Positions 23,923 to 33,575 of a DNA stretch of 64,000 nucleotides are shown one piece after another. Origin of the DNA: Leclercia adecarboxylata (GTDB taxonomy: Bacteria; Pseudomonadota; Gammaproteobacteria; Enterobacterales; Enterobacteriaceae); the NCBI RefSeq assembly GCF_023639785.1, contig NZ_CP098325.1:992001-1056000 (forward strand), written 5' to 3'. The notes beneath the pieces are model-generated. The model searched no databases. It saw only the letters and a list, made by a program, of their open reading frames with translations, and had not been told where the DNA came from. The translations under genes and the position numbers were made by a program. Every line of letters begins with the position of its first letter. The stretch's first letter is position 1.

Positions 23923-24321
23923 ATGCAGACCCAAATCAAAGTACGCGGTTACCACCTTGATGTTTACCAGCACGTGAATAACGCCCGCTATCTGGAATTC
24001 CTTGAAGAGGCGCGCTGGGACGGACTGGAAAACAGCGACAGTTTCCAGTGGATGACCGCACACCGCATCGCTTTTATCGTGGTGAACATCAATATCAACT
24101 ATCGCCGCCCCGCGGTGCTCAGCGATTTACTGACCGTGACCAGCCAGTTGCAGCAACTTAACGGTAAAAGTGGGGTGTTGAGCCAAGTGATCACCCTGGA
24201 ACCGGAAGGGCAGGTGGTGGCCGATGCGTTAATCACCTTTGTCTGCATCGATCTGAAGACACAGAAAGCGCTGCCGCTGGAGGGGGAATTACGTGAGAAG
24301 CTGGAGCTATTAATCAAATAA
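23923..24321 (+). CDS. fadM: Long-chain acyl-CoA thioesterase FadM (hot-dog fold)
   Basis: 132 residues, the E. coli length (also named ybaW or tesD). Single hot-dog domain of the 4-hydroxybenzoyl-CoA thioesterase type, with the active-site segment YQHVNNARYLEFLEEARWD near residues 16-34; in this family an Asp close to the start of the motif is catalytic. E. coli FadM hydrolyses 3,5-tetradecadienoyl-CoA, a dead-end product of oleate beta-oxidation, and is controlled by FadR. I did not identify a FadR site. It is convergent with queC. Confidence 0.94.
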   Translation: MQTQIKVRGYHLDVYQHVNNARYLEFLEEARWDGLENSDSFQWMTAHRIAFIVVNININYRRPAVLSDLLTVTSQLQQLNGKSGVLSQVITLEPEGQVVADALITFVCIDLKTQKALPLEGELREKLELLIK

Positions 24322-24334
24322 CCCCGCCGTATGA

Positions 24335-24364
24335 TGCCGGGCGAAGCATCGCTTTCGCCCGGCA
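24335..24364. repeat. REP-like palindrome between fadM and queC
   Basis: TGCCGGGCGAA (24335-24345) pairs with TTCGCCCGGCA (24354-24364). This 11-bp GC-rich stem of REP type lies between convergent genes and could end both transcripts. Confidence 0.8.
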
Positions 24365-24375
24365 GACGGGCGCTA

Positions 24376-25071
24376 TTACTTTAGGCCGGTTTTCTTCTTC
24401 ATGGCCGCCATCACCCCGGCTTTTTCCGCCAGATAGTGATTCAGACCGTTCGCGCGCAGATTACACGCCGCGCACTGTCCGCAGCCATCCCCTTTGATGC
24501 CGTTGTAGCAGGTCAGCGTTTCGCTACGCACCAGATCCAGCTTGCCCCAGTAATCGGCCAGGGCCCAGGTTTCGGCTTTATCCAGCCACATCAGCGGCGT
24601 CTCAAAGCGGATATCTTTGGCCATGCCGAGGTTCACGGCGTGGTTGAGGGCTTTCACAAACTCATCGCGACAGTCCGGATAGCCCGAGAAGTCGGTTTCA
24701 CACACGCCGGTGATCACCGCCTCGGCTTTCACCTGGTACGCGTAGATTGCCGTCAGGGTCAGAAACAGGATATTGCGGCCCGGAACGAAGGTATTAGGGA
24801 TCCCCTCTGCATCCGGCTCATAATCGGGTACCGGAATGCTGTCGCGGGTAAGGCTGCTCACTGCCAGTTCGTTGAGCAGGGTAACATCCAGAACTTTATG
24901 CGCCCGCGCACCGAGTTTAACGGCCAGTTTCTGCGCCACCTCGATCTCTTCGCTATGGCGCTGGCCATAGTCAAAAGTGACGCAATGGACTTCATCATAT
25001 TGCTGCAGAGCCTGCACCAGACAGGTGGTGGAATCCTGGCCTCCACTGAACACGACAACAGCACGTTTCAT
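24376..25071 (-). CDS. queC: 7-cyano-7-deazaguanine (preQ0) synthase
   Basis: 231 residues, the E. coli length. It converts 7-carboxy-7-deazaguanine to preQ0 with ATP and ammonia in queuosine tRNA modification. The N-terminal PP-loop motif is SGGQDSTTC (9-17). The C-terminal zinc site is a Cys cluster, [16 protein letters not shown] (four Cys near 188-203). The start at [11 protein letters not shown] was chosen over an ATG four codons upstream to match the family. It is downstream of and in the same direction as ybaE, with a 66-bp gap. Confidence 0.97.
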   Translation of the reverse strand: MKRAVVVFSGGQDSTTCLVQALQQYDEVHCVTFDYGQRHSEEIEVAQKLAVKLGARAHKVLDVTLLNELAVSSLTRDSIPVPDYEPDAEGIPNTFVPGRNILFLTLTAIYAYQVKAEAVITGVCETDFSGYPDCRDEFVKALNHAVNLGMAKDIRFETPLMWLDKAETWALADYWGKLDLVRSETLTCYNGIKGDGCGQCAACNLRANGLNHYLAEKAGVMAAMKKKTGLK

Positions 25072-25137
25072 AAGACTTCCCAACGTTGAAGATTAAAGAC
25101 ATATGGTAACGTCTGCCCGTGGTGGCGACCAGCTTCT

Positions 25138-26838
25138 TCACGTTTTCGGGGCTGGTAGCCAGGCCTCGGTAAAATCAAACCAGCCACGCGGATTCAGCCG
25201 GATACCGTTTACACCCGGCGGGGCGCTGATCTGGTACTGATAGTTAAACAGCGGGGTCACTACGGCATGTTCCATCAGGCGGGAGTAAACCTCTTTTAGC
25301 GCCAGATGGCGGGCAGAGGCGTCGGGCTGCGTCTGAACGGCATCCAGGGTGGCCATCAGGTGGGCAAACTGCGGGGCGCTGAGTAGCCAGGACCACAGCG
25401 TGTCGCAGCGCAACCACTGCTCAAGGGTGTACTCCGGCGCCTCGCCTATCAACCTGTCCCCCATCATGATATCGGCGTCTGCCAACGCGGTGCAGCCATC
25501 CCAGGTTTTCGCATCATGAAAATTCACCCTGAGATGACAGCCTTCCCGGGCCAGATAGCGCTTCAGCTGTTCCGCCATGGTATGCAACTCCACCGGCAGG
25601 TGGTAAAGCAGGGTAAGCGTCTTCGGCAGAGCGGTGTCCTGTTCCTGTGCCCACTGTGGGATCGACCAGCCAGGCAGCAACTCCTGGGTCGGGGTAATAA
25701 GATTCTCATCCAGCGGCAGGGTGTGCATAAGCGAGGTGTGATGAATGATATTAATCACCCTGCGAGCCTGCGCTTCGCTTAGCCGGTCGCTCTGCTTCAG
25801 GGTGAGATAGCAAAAACCGAGGCTGATGCTGTTACTGACCAGCCGCAGGCTGGCAAGCTCCTCCGGCTCGCCAATGGCGATCTGCACCGGATGACGACAG
25901 CTGGTGCCTAAATCCTGGTCAAAAAGCTGGGGCGTGATCCAGAATTCAATCGCTTTCAGCAGGGGATGACCAAGATGATACTGCTCGTGGCTCTCAAGGC
26001 GGACAAGATCCGGGTCGAAGATCGCCAGGCGAAACGGCCCGCTCCCGATCAGGGGCTGTTCAGGGTGGGCAAGGTGGCTGCAATAGCTTGCCAGGCGGTG
26101 CGCCAGCCAGTAGTCGGGGTGATGTAACACAAAGGTCAGGCACTGGGGATGCGTTACCTCTATCTGCTTCACGCTATTGAACAGTTTGCGCAGGGCAGGC
26201 AGGGTGAGCAGCGTCGTTAACTGACGCTGAAGCTGAGTGGCCTCGACGTTATCCCCGTTATGCCAGTGCAGGGTAGAGCGGAGGTAGAAGTGCCAGCGTA
26301 ACCCGTCGGGAGCGATCTCCCAGTGATGGGCCAGATCGCCCGCAGGCGCGCTGCGGGTGTCGTTGAACCGCGTCAGGCCGGAAAAGATTTGCCCCACCAG
26401 ATGCTGCTCAGCGCGGCCCGGTAAAAAGCCTGGCCGGAGCGGATCGAGTGAACGGTAATAAGGAATGCGCAGCGTCGGGGTGTCGTCTTGCCACTGTCCA
26501 CCCAGAAAAGGATGAAGCAGCGCCCGCAGCGCCTGAGGGGCCAGCTGGGCCAGCGCCAGCGCGTTGTGCTGCTGACCGCTTTTCAGCGCCTCTTCCATCA
26601 TCGCGTTACGTAGCGACTCCGGCGTCACGTGAAAGCGCAGCTCGCCGCGCTTTCCGCGTCCGGATTGCGCATGCCAGCTCAACCAGCCTGCCTCCTGGGC
26701 CTGCCGCAGCAGCGTACGCACATGCCGTTCACTGCAAAAGCAGCGGCTGGCCAGTTCGGCCACGCTCACCTGCTGTGGCGCACCGGCAGAGGGCTGCCAC
26801 AGACGCTGGAACTGATTAAGTCGATTAAGCTGACGCAT
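25138..26838 (-). CDS. ybaE: SgrR-like transcriptional regulator / solute-binding protein YbaE
   Basis: 566 residues, the E. coli length. Two-part protein: an N-terminal winged-helix domain of SgrR type (about 1-115, containing [20 protein letters not shown]) fused to a periplasmic-binding-protein-like domain of the peptide/nickel SBP family (about 160-560). No signal peptide is present, so the ligand domain is cytoplasmic. SgrR itself controls the sgrS small RNA under glucose-phosphate stress. The ligand and targets of YbaE are unknown. It is divergent from cof across 102 bp. Confidence 0.92.
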   Translation of the reverse strand: MRQLNRLNQFQRLWQPSAGAPQQVSVAELASRCFCSERHVRTLLRQAQEAGWLSWHAQSGRGKRGELRFHVTPESLRNAMMEEALKSGQQHNALALAQLAPQALRALLHPFLGGQWQDDTPTLRIPYYRSLDPLRPGFLPGRAEQHLVGQIFSGLTRFNDTRSAPAGDLAHHWEIAPDGLRWHFYLRSTLHWHNGDNVEATQLQRQLTTLLTLPALRKLFNSVKQIEVTHPQCLTFVLHHPDYWLAHRLASYCSHLAHPEQPLIGSGPFRLAIFDPDLVRLESHEQYHLGHPLLKAIEFWITPQLFDQDLGTSCRHPVQIAIGEPEELASLRLVSNSISLGFCYLTLKQSDRLSEAQARRVINIIHHTSLMHTLPLDENLITPTQELLPGWSIPQWAQEQDTALPKTLTLLYHLPVELHTMAEQLKRYLAREGCHLRVNFHDAKTWDGCTALADADIMMGDRLIGEAPEYTLEQWLRCDTLWSWLLSAPQFAHLMATLDAVQTQPDASARHLALKEVYSRLMEHAVVTPLFNYQYQISAPPGVNGIRLNPRGWFDFTEAWLPAPKT

Positions 26839-26940
26839 AGTAAACCCGGAACAATAATTTCCATCTATTCAGTATTACTTCCGTATATAACAGGCAATAC
26901 TGATGCACAAGTTAATCCCCTTCACATTTTCGGAGTTCCC

Positions 26941-27759
26941 ATGGCGCGGCTGGCTGCATTTGATATGGACGGCACCTTGTTAATGCCGGATCACCGATTA
27001 GGTGATAAAACGCTGAGCGTGCTTAAGCGGCTGCGTGAGCGCGACGTCACGCTCACCTTTGCCACGGGCCGACATGTGCTGGAGATGCGCCATTTAATGG
27101 GCGCGCTCTCCCTTGACGCCTTTTTGATTACCGGCAACGGGACGCGTATTCACTCCGTGGAGGGGGATGTGCTCTACCGCCAGGATCTCGCCCCTGATGT
27201 GGCAGAACAGGTGCTGCACAGCACCTGGGATACCCAGGCCAGTATCCACGTGTTTAACGACACCGGCTGGCTGACAGGCAGGGACATTCCGGCCATGCTG
27301 GAAGCGCACGTCTATAGCGGCTTTCAATATCAGCTGACCGATCTGCGCCGTATCCCGGCCCACGCGGTGACCAAAATCTGCTTCTGCGGCGATCATGACG
27401 ATCTCTGCCGCCTGCGCATTCAGCTCAACGAGGCGCTGGGCAACCGCGCGCATCTCACCTTCTCGGCGATTGATTGTCTGGAGGTGCTGCCGGTGGGGTG
27501 CAACAAAGGTTCCGCGCTGGCGGTACTGAGCGAGCATCTGGGGCTGAGTCTGCAGGAGTGTATGGCGTTTGGCGATGCGATGAACGATCGCGAGATGCTG
27601 GGCAGCGTAGGGCGCGGCATGATTATGGGCAATGCGATGCCTCAGCTGATCGCCGAGCTCTCGCATTTACCCGTTATTGGACACTGCCGCAACGAGGCCG
27701 TGTCCCATTTCTTAACCCATTGGCTGGATACACCTGATCTTCCTTATTCCCCCGAATAG
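26941..27759 (+). CDS. cof: HMP-PP phosphatase Cof (HAD superfamily)
   Basis: 272 residues, the E. coli length. HAD-family phosphatase of the Cof type: motif I FDMDGTLL (7-14), motif II in FATGRH, motif III Lys in VGCNKGSAL and motif [12 protein letters not shown]. In E. coli it hydrolyses the thiamine precursor HMP-PP, other sugar phosphates and PLP. The start at [11 protein letters not shown] was chosen; a longer reading frame from 26629 is an artefact running through ybaE on the other strand. A strong hairpin follows. Confidence 0.97.
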   Translation: MARLAAFDMDGTLLMPDHRLGDKTLSVLKRLRERDVTLTFATGRHVLEMRHLMGALSLDAFLITGNGTRIHSVEGDVLYRQDLAPDVAEQVLHSTWDTQASIHVFNDTGWLTGRDIPAMLEAHVYSGFQYQLTDLRRIPAHAVTKICFCGDHDDLCRLRIQLNEALGNRAHLTFSAIDCLEVLPVGCNKGSALAVLSEHLGLSLQECMAFGDAMNDREMLGSVGRGMIMGNAMPQLIAELSHLPVIGHCRNEAVSHFLTHWLDTPDLPYSPE

Positions 27760-27775
27760 TGAGACCCTTCCAGCA

Positions 27776-27801
27776 AGCCAGACAAACGTCTGGCTTTTTT
27801 T
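27776..27801 (+). terminator. Terminator of cof
   Basis: AGCCAGAC (27776-27783) pairs with GTCTGGCT (27788-27795), loop aaac, then a T run to 27801. It overlaps the last codon of convergent cdsH. Confidence 0.9.
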
Positions 27802-28846
27802 ATTTCACCAGCCGGGTAATCTCCGCCAGCCAGGGCGCCACATCGCCAATATTCGCTTTTACCCATTCGGCGTTGTAGTAGGTGTCCAGGTAGCGCTCGC
27901 CGCTGTCGCACAGCAGGGTAACGATAGAGCCGGTTTGTCCCGCCTCGCGCATCCGCGCGGCAAGCTGCAACGCCCCCCACATATTGGTCCCGGTGGATGC
28001 ACCCACCTTGCGGCCGAGCTGGGTTTCCAGCCAGTGGGCAGTAGCCACGCTGGCGGCATCAGGTACGCGAAGCATTTCGTCCACTACGTCCGGGATAAAC
28101 GACGGCTCGACGCGAGGGCGGCCAATGCCTTCAATTTTGCTGCCCACCGGACTGCGCAGGGCAGGATCGCGCTGCTGCCAGTAATCAAGAAACACCGAAT
28201 TTTGCGGGTCCACCACCATCAGGCGGGTGTCGTAGCCCTGGCAGCGAATATAGCGGCCAATGGTGGCCGAGGTGCCGCCGGTGCCGGCGCTCATCACGAT
28301 ATGCGCCGGCACCGGGTGGGGTTCATTTTGCATCTGCCGGAAGATACTGTCGGCAATGTTGTTATTACCGCGCCAGTCGGTTGCCCGCTCCGCGAAAGTG
28401 AACTGGTCCATATAATGGCCGTTCAGCTCCCGGGCCAGCATCTCTGACGCGGCATAAATTTCACAGGCGCTTTCCACAAAGTGGCAGCGACCGCCGTAAA
28501 ATTCGATCTGTTCAATTTTGCGTTTTGCCGTGCAGGAGGGCATAACGGCGATAAACGGCAGGCCGAGCAGGCGGGCAAAATAGGCCTCAGAGACGGCGGT
28601 TGAGCCGGAAGAGGATTCAATAATGGTGGTACCTTCATTGATCCAGCCGTTACACAGCCCGTACAGGAACAGCGAGCGCGCCAGACGGTGCTTCAGGCTG
28701 CCGGTCGGGTGAGTGCTTTCGTCTTTCAGATAGAGCTGAATACCCGAAAAACCGGGCAGGGCGAGGCGGATAAGGTGTGTATCCGCCGAGCGCTGATAAT
28801 CGGCGTTAATTTCACTGATGGCGTTTTTAACCCAGGTGCTATTCAT
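27800..28846 (-). CDS. cdsH: PLP-dependent cysteine desulfhydrase of the cysteine synthase fold
   Basis: 348 residues, fold type II PLP enzyme. The PLP lysine is Lys52 ([11 protein letters not shown]). The substrate loop SSSGSTAVS is near 78, the phosphate-cup glycines ([12 protein letters not shown]) near 185, and CDSGERY lies toward the C-terminus. Close relatives are Salmonella CdsH (STM0458) and Pantoea CcdA, which break cysteine down to pyruvate, ammonia and sulfide. E. coli K-12 lacks it at this locus. It is divergent from decR across 116 bp, which matches the Salmonella and Pantoea arrangement where the Lrp-type regulator activates it on cysteine. A cysteine synthase activity is the alternative; the neighbour argues for degradation. 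Confidence 0.85.
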   Translation of the reverse strand: MNSTWVKNAISEINADYQRSADTHLIRLALPGFSGIQLYLKDESTHPTGSLKHRLARSLFLYGLCNGWINEGTTIIESSSGSTAVSEAYFARLLGLPFIAVMPSCTAKRKIEQIEFYGGRCHFVESACEIYAASEMLARELNGHYMDQFTFAERATDWRGNNNIADSIFRQMQNEPHPVPAHIVMSAGTGGTSATIGRYIRCQGYDTRLMVVDPQNSVFLDYWQQRDPALRSPVGSKIEGIGRPRVEPSFIPDVVDEMLRVPDAASVATAHWLETQLGRKVGASTGTNMWGALQLAARMREAGQTGSIVTLLCDSGERYLDTYYNAEWVKANIGDVAPWLAEITRLVK

Positions 28847-28962
28847 CGAAGTAATCCATTTGTCATTTTGTGCCCAGCATAGCGAAAAGCACAGAAAAAA
28901 TTGTTGCTATCTGGCCTTTAAAATAGAATAAGAAGAGAAAAATTTTCTCTGAGGGGGTGGGT

Positions 28963-29421
28963 ATGCTAGATAAAATTGACCGTAAGCTGCTGTCCTTACT
29001 GCAAAGCGACTGCACCCTCTCTTTGCAGGCGCTGGCGGATGCCGTTAATCTGACCACCACGCCCTGCTGGAAGCGCCTTAAACGACTCGAAGACGAAGGC
29101 ATTTTGCTGGGGCGCGTGGCGCTGCTCGATCCCGAAAAACTGGGGCTAGGCCTGACCGCGTTTGTGCTGATAAAAACGCAGCACCACAGCAGCGACTGGT
29201 ACTGCGGATTCGTCAGCGTGGTATCCCAGATGCCCGAAGTGCTGGGTTTCTGGCGCATGGCGGGCGAATACGACTACCTGATGCGCGTTCAGGTGGCGGA
29301 CATGAAGCGCTATGATGATTTCTATAAACGGCTGGTCAACAGCGTGCCAGGTCTGTCGAATGTCACCTCCAGCTTTGCGATGGAACAGATAAAATACACC
29401 ACCGCCTTACCCATTGAATAA
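28963..29421 (+). CDS. decR: Lrp/AsnC-family cysteine-responsive regulator DecR
   Basis: 152 residues, the E. coli length (formerly ybaO). N-terminal AsnC-type helix-turn-helix (about 1-60: [19 protein letters not shown]) and C-terminal RAM ligand-binding domain. In E. coli DecR activates the cyuPA cysteine desulfidase genes in response to cysteine. Here it sits head to head with cdsH, its likely direct target. The ATG at 28963 was preferred to a GTG two codons upstream. mdlA follows after 42 bp. Confidence 0.93.
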   Translation: MLDKIDRKLLSLLQSDCTLSLQALADAVNLTTTPCWKRLKRLEDEGILLGRVALLDPEKLGLGLTAFVLIKTQHHSSDWYCGFVSVVSQMPEVLGFWRMAGEYDYLMRVQVADMKRYDDFYKRLVNSVPGLSNVTSSFAMEQIKYTTALPIE

Positions 29422-29463
29422 CTTCCCGGCGCAGCCGGAATACGATCCTCAGGAAAAGACCGC

Positions 29464-31236
29464 GTGCGATTATTTGCTCAGCTAAGCTGGTACTTTCGCC
29501 GGGAGTGGCAACGCTATCTCGGTGCAGTGGCCCTGCTTATTATCATTGCCATTCTGCAGCTCATCCCGCCGAAAGTGGTGGGCTACGTCGTGGACGGCGT
29601 TACGGAACAGCATTACACCAACGCACGGGTGATGATGTGGATCGGCACGCTGGTACTGACGGCGGTGGTGGTCTATCTGCTGCGCTATGTCTGGCGCGTG
29701 CTGCTGTTCGGCGCGTCATACCAGCTTGCCGTTGAGCTGCGGGAAGATTTTTACCGCCAGCTTAGCCGCCAGCATCCGGAATTTTACCTGCGTCACCGCA
29801 CCGGGGACCTGATTGCCCGCGCCACCAACGATGTCGATCGCGTCGTCTTTGCCGCCGGGGAAGGGGTGCTGACCCTGGTCGACTCGCTGGTGATGGGCTG
29901 CGCGGTGCTGATCGTCATGTCGACGCAAATCAGCTGGCAACTCACGCTGCTGGCGCTGCTGCCGATGCCTCTGATGGCGCTGGCGATCAAGCGCTACGGC
30001 GACCAGCTGCACCAGCGCTTCAAGCTGGCGCAGGCGGCGTTTTCCTCCCTTAACGACCGCACCCAGGAGAGCCTGACCAGCATCCGGATGATCAAAGCCT
30101 TTGGCCTGGAAGACCGCCAGTCGTCTCTGTTCGCAGCCGATGCGGCGGACACCGGGGCCAAAAACCTGCGCGTTGCCCGGATCGACGCCCGTTTTGATCC
30201 CACGATTTACATCGCCATCGGCACCGCCAACCTGCTGGCCATTGGCGGCGGGAGCTGGATGGTGATTAACGGCTCGCTGACGCTGGGGCAACTGACCAGC
30301 TTCGCCATGTATCTGGGGCTAATGATCTGGCCGATGCTGGCTCTGGCCTGGATGTTCAACATCGTCGAGCGCGGCAGTGCGGCCTATAGCCGGATCCGCG
30401 CCATGCTCGCCGAAGCGCCGGTGGTCAACGATGGCAGCGAGCCGGTGCCGGATGGGCGCGGCGAGCTGACATTCTCAGTGCGGGCATTTGTTTACCCGCA
30501 TACGGAAAAAACGACGCTTGAAAATGTCCACTTCACCCTGCAACCGGGGCAGATGCTGGGCATCTGCGGCCCGACCGGGGCGGGGAAAAGTACCGTGCTC
30601 TCCCTGATCCAGCGCCACTTTGACATTGACCAGGGCGAGATCCGCTTCCACGACATCCCGCTGCCGCAACTGCAGCTGGATAGCTGGCGCAGCCGCCTGG
30701 CGGTGGTCAGCCAGACGCCATTCCTCTTCTCTGACAGCGTCGCCAACAATATCGCGCTTGGTTGCCCGCACGCGACCCAGGAAGAGATTGAGCATGTCGC
30801 CCGTCTCGCCAGCGTCCATGACGATATCCTGCGCCTGCCGCAGGGGTATGAAACCGAAGTGGGCGAGCGCGGCGTGATGCTCTCTGGCGGGCAAAAACAG
30901 CGTATTTCCATCGCCCGCGCGCTGCTGCTGAATGCCGAGATCCTTATTCTCGACGATGCCCTCTCTGCCGTCGATGGCCGCACTGAACACCAGATCCTGC
31001 ACAACCTGCGCCAGTGGGGAGAAGGGCGCACGGTGATCATCAGCGCCCATCGTTTGTCGGCCCTCACAGAAGCGAGCGAAATTCTGGTGATGCAGCACGG
31101 ACACATTGCCCAGCGCGGACAGCATGAACAGCTGGCGGAACAGCCGGGCTGGTATCGCGATATGTATCGTTATCAACAACTGGAAGCGGCACTGGATGAC
31201 GTGCCGGAAACCGACGAGGAGGCCGCCGATGCGTAG
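29464..31236 (+). CDS. mdlA: Multidrug-resistance-like ABC exporter, subunit A
   Basis: 590 residues with a GTG start, as in E. coli. A six-helix transmembrane domain (1-310) is fused to an ATPase domain with Walker A GPTGAGKS (369-376), signature LSGGQ (473-477) and Walker [13 protein letters not shown]. The last residue before Walker B is Asp-Asp rather than Asp-Glu (LDDAL), so this nucleotide site may be degenerate, as is common in heterodimeric exporters. It pairs with MdlB, whose start overlaps by 8 bp. The substrate is unknown. There is no C39 peptidase domain. Confidence 0.95.
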   Translation: MRLFAQLSWYFRREWQRYLGAVALLIIIAILQLIPPKVVGYVVDGVTEQHYTNARVMMWIGTLVLTAVVVYLLRYVWRVLLFGASYQLAVELREDFYRQLSRQHPEFYLRHRTGDLIARATNDVDRVVFAAGEGVLTLVDSLVMGCAVLIVMSTQISWQLTLLALLPMPLMALAIKRYGDQLHQRFKLAQAAFSSLNDRTQESLTSIRMIKAFGLEDRQSSLFAADAADTGAKNLRVARIDARFDPTIYIAIGTANLLAIGGGSWMVINGSLTLGQLTSFAMYLGLMIWPMLALAWMFNIVERGSAAYSRIRAMLAEAPVVNDGSEPVPDGRGELTFSVRAFVYPHTEKTTLENVHFTLQPGQMLGICGPTGAGKSTVLSLIQRHFDIDQGEIRFHDIPLPQLQLDSWRSRLAVVSQTPFLFSDSVANNIALGCPHATQEEIEHVARLASVHDDILRLPQGYETEVGERGVMLSGGQKQRISIARALLLNAEILILDDALSAVDGRTEHQILHNLRQWGEGRTVIISAHRLSALTEASEILVMQHGHIAQRGQHEQLAEQPGWYRDMYRYQQLEAALDDVPETDEEAADA

Positions 31237-33007
31237 TTTTTCCCAGCTGTGGCCTACCCTGAAGCGCCTGCTGGCGTATGGCTCGCCGTGGCGCAAGCCG
31301 CTGACGCTGGCGGTAGTGCTGCTGTGGATTGCGGCGATTGCCGAAGTAACCGGCCCGCTGCTGATCAGCTATTTCATCGATAACATGGTGGCAAAAAATT
31401 ACCTCCCGATCGGCTTAGTCACCGGGCTGGCGGTGGCCTACGTCGGCCTGCAGCTGCTGGCGGCGGGCTTACACTACGCCCAGTCGCTGCTATTTAACCA
31501 GGCCGCCGTCGGGGTAGTGCAGCAGTTGCGTACCGACGTGATGGATGCCGCCCTACGCCAGCCGCTGAGCGCGTTTGATACGCAGCCTGTCGGGCAGATC
31601 ATCTCCCGCGTCACCAACGACACAGAAGTGATCCGCGACCTGTATGTCACGGTAGTGGCGACAGTACTGCGCAGCGCCGCCCTGGTGGGGGCCATGCTGG
31701 TGGCCATGTTCAGCCTCGAATGGCGCATGGCGCTGGTGGCGATGGCGATTTTCCCGGCGGTAATGATTGTGATGATCATCTACCAGCGCTACAGCACGCC
31801 CATTGTGCGCCGCGTGCGGGCCTATCTGGCGGATATCAACGATGGCTTCAACGAGGTCATCAACGGCATGAGCGTTATTCAGCAGTTCCGCCAGCAGGCA
31901 CGTTTTGGCGAGCGAATGGGTGAGGCCAGCCGTTCACACTATATGGCCCGCATGCAGACCCTGCGTCTGGACGGTTTCCTGCTGCGCCCGCTGTTAAGCC
32001 TCTTTTCGGCGCTGGTGCTCTGCGGGTTGCTGATGCAGTTTGGCTTTGCCGCCCGCGGCACCATCGAAGTGGGAGTGCTGTACGCCTTTATCAGCTATCT
32101 GGGGCGTCTTAACGAGCCCCTGATTGAACTCACCACCCAACAGTCGATGCTGCAACAGGCAGTTGTTGCCGGTGAGCGGGTCTTTGAGCTGATGGATCGT
32201 CCCCGTCAGGCGTATGGCGATGACGAGCGTGAACTGCAAAGCGGAGCGATTGATTTTGACAACGTCTCCTTTGCCTATCGTGACGATCGTCTGGTACTGC
32301 AGGATATCAACCTGACGGTGCCGTCCCGCAGCTTTGTAGCGCTGGTGGGGCATACCGGTAGCGGTAAAAGCACGCTTGCCAGCCTGCTGATGGGCTATTA
32401 CCCGCTCACCGAGGGTGAAATTCGCCTGGACGGCCGTCCGCTGTCGAGTCTGAGCCACGGGGCACTGCGTAAAGGGGTGGCGATGGTGCAGCAGGATCCG
32501 GTCGTGCTGGCCGATACCTTCTTCGCCAACGTGACGCTGGGCCGACCGTTCAGCGAGGAGCAGGTGTGGGACGTACTGGAGAAGGTGCAGCTGGCGGAAC
32601 TGGCGCGTGGCCTGCACGACGGTATTCATACCCGGCTCGGCGAGCAGGGTAATAACCTGTCTGTCGGGCAAAAGCAGCTGCTGGCGCTGGCACGGGTGCT
32701 GATTGATACCCCGCAGGTTTTGATTCTGGATGAAGCGACCGCCAGTATTGATTCCGGCACCGAACAGGCTATTCAGCAGGCGCTGGCTGCGGTACGCGAA
32801 CACACCACCCTGGTGGTGATTGCCCACCGTCTGTCGACCATCGTTGAGGCGGATACCATTCTGGTGCTTCATCGCGGCCAGGCGGTTGAGCGCGGCACCC
32901 ATAAGCAACTGCTTGAGGCAAAAGGGCGTTACTGGCAAATGTATCAATTACAGCTGGCCGGTGAGGAGCTGGCTGCCAGCGCGCGGGAGGAGTCCCTTAG
33001 CGCCTGA
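31229..33007 (+). CDS. mdlB: Multidrug-resistance-like ABC exporter, subunit B
   Basis: 592 residues. Transmembrane domain (1-320) plus ATPase domain with Walker [10 protein letters not shown] (374-382), signature LSVGQ (477-481, Val in place of the usual Gly) and Walker [13 protein letters not shown] with a proper catalytic Glu. The start at [11 protein letters not shown] overlaps the mdlA end by 8 bp, so translation is coupled; the longer frame from 31106 is inside mdlA. The consensus and degenerate ATP sites are split between the two subunits. A terminator follows at about 53 bp. Confidence 0.95.
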   Translation: MRSFSQLWPTLKRLLAYGSPWRKPLTLAVVLLWIAAIAEVTGPLLISYFIDNMVAKNYLPIGLVTGLAVAYVGLQLLAAGLHYAQSLLFNQAAVGVVQQLRTDVMDAALRQPLSAFDTQPVGQIISRVTNDTEVIRDLYVTVVATVLRSAALVGAMLVAMFSLEWRMALVAMAIFPAVMIVMIIYQRYSTPIVRRVRAYLADINDGFNEVINGMSVIQQFRQQARFGERMGEASRSHYMARMQTLRLDGFLLRPLLSLFSALVLCGLLMQFGFAARGTIEVGVLYAFISYLGRLNEPLIELTTQQSMLQQAVVAGERVFELMDRPRQAYGDDERELQSGAIDFDNVSFAYRDDRLVLQDINLTVPSRSFVALVGHTGSGKSTLASLLMGYYPLTEGEIRLDGRPLSSLSHGALRKGVAMVQQDPVVLADTFFANVTLGRPFSEEQVWDVLEKVQLAELARGLHDGIHTRLGEQGNNLSVGQKQLLALARVLIDTPQVLILDEATASIDSGTEQAIQQALAAVREHTTLVVIAHRLSTIVEADTILVLHRGQAVERGTHKQLLEAKGRYWQMYQLQLAGEELAASAREESLSA

Positions 33008-33059
33008 TGCACTAAAATTAAGCAACCTGCCGGCCGCTGAATCGGTTGGTGCAAAAATG

Positions 33060-33094
33060 AAACGCACCCTGCACTGTCATGGTGCGTTTTTTTT
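33060..33094 (+). terminator. Terminator of mdlAB
   Basis: AAACGCACC (33060-33068) pairs with GGTGCGTTT (33081-33089) and runs into a T tract. Its loop and 3' arm overlap an NtrC-like site. Confidence 0.85.
33070..33086 (+). promoter_or_regulatory. Candidate NtrC-binding site upstream of glnK
   Basis: TGCACT-GTCAT-GGTGCG matches the NtrC consensus TGCACC-N5-GGTGCA at all but the sixth and last positions. It lies about 70 bp upstream of the sigma-54 promoter, a reasonable enhancer position, but inside the mdlAB terminator hairpin. Confidence 0.6.
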
Positions 33095-33138
33095 CGCGAC
33101 AACGCTGCCGCGCCTCATATTCCCTCTCTTTTCACTTT

Positions 33139-33154
33139 TGGCACACCCCTTGCA
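33139..33154 (+). promoter_or_regulatory. Sigma-54 promoter of glnK-amtB
   Basis: TGGCAC (33139-33144), five bases, then TTGCA (33150-33154): a consensus -24/-12 RpoN promoter, 50 bp before the glnK ATG. It indicates nitrogen-limitation control by NtrC. Confidence 0.92.
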
Positions 33155-33203
33155 ATACCTCTTTCGTTGGCTCGCCAAAACCGAATTCTGACTGGAGGGA
33201 TAT

Positions 33204-33542
33204 ATGAAGCTGGTTACCGTGGTAATCAAACCATTCAAACTCGAAGACGTGCGCGAAGCACTCTCTTCAATGGGTATTCAGGGGCTGACCGTTACCGAAG
33301 TGAAAGGCTTCGGTCGTCAGAAGGGGCATGCAGAGCTTTACCGTGGTGCGGAATACAGCGTCAACTTTCTGCCAAAAGTGAAGATTGACGTGGCGATTGC
33401 CGACGATCAGCTGGATGAAGTCATCGACATCATTAGCAAAGCGGCCTACACCGGCAAAATTGGCGACGGCAAAATTTTCGTTGCTGAGCTGCAACGCGTT
33501 ATTCGCATTCGTACAGGCGAAGCCGACGAAGCGGCACTGTAA
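33204..33542 (+). CDS. glnK: PII-family nitrogen regulatory protein GlnK
   Basis: 112 residues, the family length. Trimeric PII signalling protein; the uridylylation site is Tyr51 in the T-loop (AELYRGAEY). It binds ATP/ADP and 2-oxoglutarate and, when not uridylylated, blocks AmtB by inserting the T-loop into the channel. The GGAGGG ribosome-binding site precedes ATG at good spacing. It is the first gene of the glnK-amtB operon, driven by the RpoN promoter. Confidence 0.98.
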   Translation: MKLVTVVIKPFKLEDVREALSSMGIQGLTVTEVKGFGRQKGHAELYRGAEYSVNFLPKVKIDVAIADDQLDEVIDIISKAAYTGKIGDGKIFVAELQRVIRIRTGEADEAAL

Positions 33543-33575
33543 AACAGCAGGCACACAGTGATAGGGATCGAGAAA

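Noticed and set aside
26629..26940. N-terminal extension of cof
   Set aside because: The extra residues are encoded antisense to ybaE and contain no domain; [11 protein letters not shown] is the conserved start.
31106..31228. Upstream start for mdlB inside mdlA
   Set aside because: Non-homologous antecedent in another frame of mdl[10 protein letters not shown] at 31229 is the conserved N-terminus.
29464..33007. mdlAB as the exporter of the double-glycine peptide
   Set aside because: Both proteins lack the N-terminal C39 peptidase domain needed to cut a Gly-Gly leader, and the genes lie 23 kb away in a conserved position.
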